Assembly (NCBI GenBank): GCA_903842595.1
Contig: CAIMMO010000138.1
Coordinates: forward strand, 1 to 64,000
DNA: 64,000 nucleotides
From: an uncultured Alphaproteobacteria bacterium
Lineage (GTDB): Bacteria; Pseudomonadota; Alphaproteobacteria; Caulobacterales; Hyphomonadaceae
Direction of reading: 5' to 3'
The translations under genes were made by a program, and so were the position numbers. The number at the start of each line of letters is the position of its first letter. Position 1 is the stretch's first letter. Positions 63,328 through 64,000 of this stretch are shown in pieces. The notes under the pieces were generated by a model. That model was not told the origin of the DNA, searched no databases, and was given only the letters and a program-made list of their open reading frames with translations.

Positions 63328-64000
63328 ATGATCCGCAGAGGCTTCACCCTGCTGACCGCGACCGCGCTCGTGGGTGCGATGGCTGCTTCGTCCTGCTCGA
63401 CTGTGCAGGCCGCATTCGCACCGCCCTCGCACCATTCCATGGAGGCGCGCGCCCTCGGCATGCCGAGCGCCAATCCGGAGGCCGTTGGCTTCTCCACCGC
63501 CGGGCTAGATGCGTTGCAAGCCGAGTTCCGTGCGCTCGTCGATCAGAAGAAACTGGCCGGCGTCACGACGCTCGTCGCGCGCCACGGCAAGGTCGTGCAC
63601 ATGGATACCTATGGCGCGGCCAACGCGATGACCGGCGCCGCTCTGAAGTCTGACAGCATTTTCCGCATCGCCTCGATGACCAAGCCTATCACCGGGGTGG
63701 CGATGATGCAGCTTTGGGAACAAGGCAAGTGGAAGCTCTCCGACCCAGTCTCGAAATTCATCCCTGAGTTCGCCAACCTGAAGGTAAAGAGCACCAATGG
63801 CGCGCTCGTTGCGCAGAACTCGCCGATGACGATGGCGCAGCTGATGAGCCATACGGCGGGCTTTGGGGTCAGCGCCGTCTACAACGACGCCGGTCTTGGC
63901 GATACCGATCTGCAGGGCATGATCGGCCGGCTGGCGAATCTGCCGCTCGAAACCCAACCCGGCACAGCCTGGGACTACGGCCCGAGCGTCAACATCCAAG
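63328..64000 (+). CDS. Serine beta-lactamase-fold hydrolase, N-terminal part (runs off the window)
   Basis: About 224 residues are visible. A signal peptide is present (MIRRGFTLLTATALVGAMAA), with a cysteine in SSCST that could be a lipobox. The SxxK motif is in RIASMTKPITGVAM, and a Tyr motif follows in WDYGPSVN, as in class C-like esterases and D-aminopeptidases (EstB type). GGAGAG precedes the ATG at 63328. The C-terminal half is outside the window, so antibiotic resistance, esterase or peptidase activity cannot be told apart. Confidence 0.9.
   Translation, partial: MIRRGFTLLTATALVGAMAASSCSTVQAAFAPPSHHSMEARALGMPSANPEAVGFSTAGLDALQAEFRALVDQKKLAGVTTLVARHGKVVHMDTYGAANAMTGAALKSDSIFRIASMTKPITGVAMMQLWEQGKWKLSDPVSKFIPEFANLKVKSTNGALVAQNSPMTMAQLMSHTAGFGVSAVYNDAGLGDTDLQGMIGRLANLPLETQPGTAWDYGPSVNIQ

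Overview
The window is GC-rich chromosomal DNA from an alphaproteobacterium, most likely of the Caulobacterales/Hyphomonadaceae type. The evidence is the gene order: dusB-ntrB-ntrC-ntrY-ntrX-hfq-hflX, then murA-DUF2948-hisD-UPF0262-infA-maf-rng-yacG. A fused ispDF, a CIRCE-controlled groESL, a direct-repeat GTTC-N7-GTTC SOS box before uvrA and a TipF-like polarity protein also fit. No insertion sequence, prophage, CRISPR array or integrase was seen. The window is mostly core genome with a few accessory islands.

Layout. 1-1434: start of groL, then groES, both on the minus strand with a promoter and CIRCE, followed by about 0.7 kb without a convincing gene that may hold a plus-strand structured RNA. 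1435-8634: acyl-activating enzyme, lipA, a RatA/COQ10-like protein, two paralogous lipoproteins, an exported protein with three Cys-paired repeats, pncC and ispDF. 8725-17790: the nitrogen-regulation operon, ntrYX, hfq and hflX. 17803-24104: tRNA-Thr, then the murA-to-yacG cluster and tRNA-Phe. 24296-32289: HupE-like protein, tRNA-Ser, rlpA, a D,D-carboxypeptidase, tmk, holB, tatD, a metallohydrolase and mazG. 32255-34005: MocA-like and XdhC-like molybdoenzyme maturation genes. 34110-40702: an acyl-CoA catabolic cluster (enoyl-CoA hydratase, two acyl-CoA synthetases, an FMN 2-hydroxyacid oxidase) converging on a DctA-type transporter. 40821-46286: an orphan secF, an EF-hand protein, a two-component system, a SET-domain protein and a TspO-like membrane protein. 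46459-56157: uvrA, membrane/envelope genes, trmFO, a phytoene-synthase-like protein, sodB and an EAL protein. 56234-64000: a TauD-type dioxygenase, a HAD hydrolase, tipF, a noncoding stretch with a probable small RNA, a metal-ligand-free beta-lactamase-fold protein, a fumarylacetoacetase-family enzyme, a GmrSD-like protein and the first part of a serine hydrolase.

How genes work together. Many neighbours are translationally coupled by ATGA, GTGA or TGATG overlaps (dusB/ntrB/ntrC, hisD/UPF0262, maf/rng/yacG, tmk/holB, tatD/metallohydrolase, xdhC/mocA, regulator/kinase). The most unusual points are listed as findings: both NtrC-family regulators lack a GAFTGA loop; two structured RNA candidates end in U-tract hairpins; lipA and mazG carry palindromes inside N-terminal extensions; secF has no secD beside it; and the beta-lactamase-fold protein has lost its metal-binding motif. 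All calls come from reading the sequence; no database search was run.
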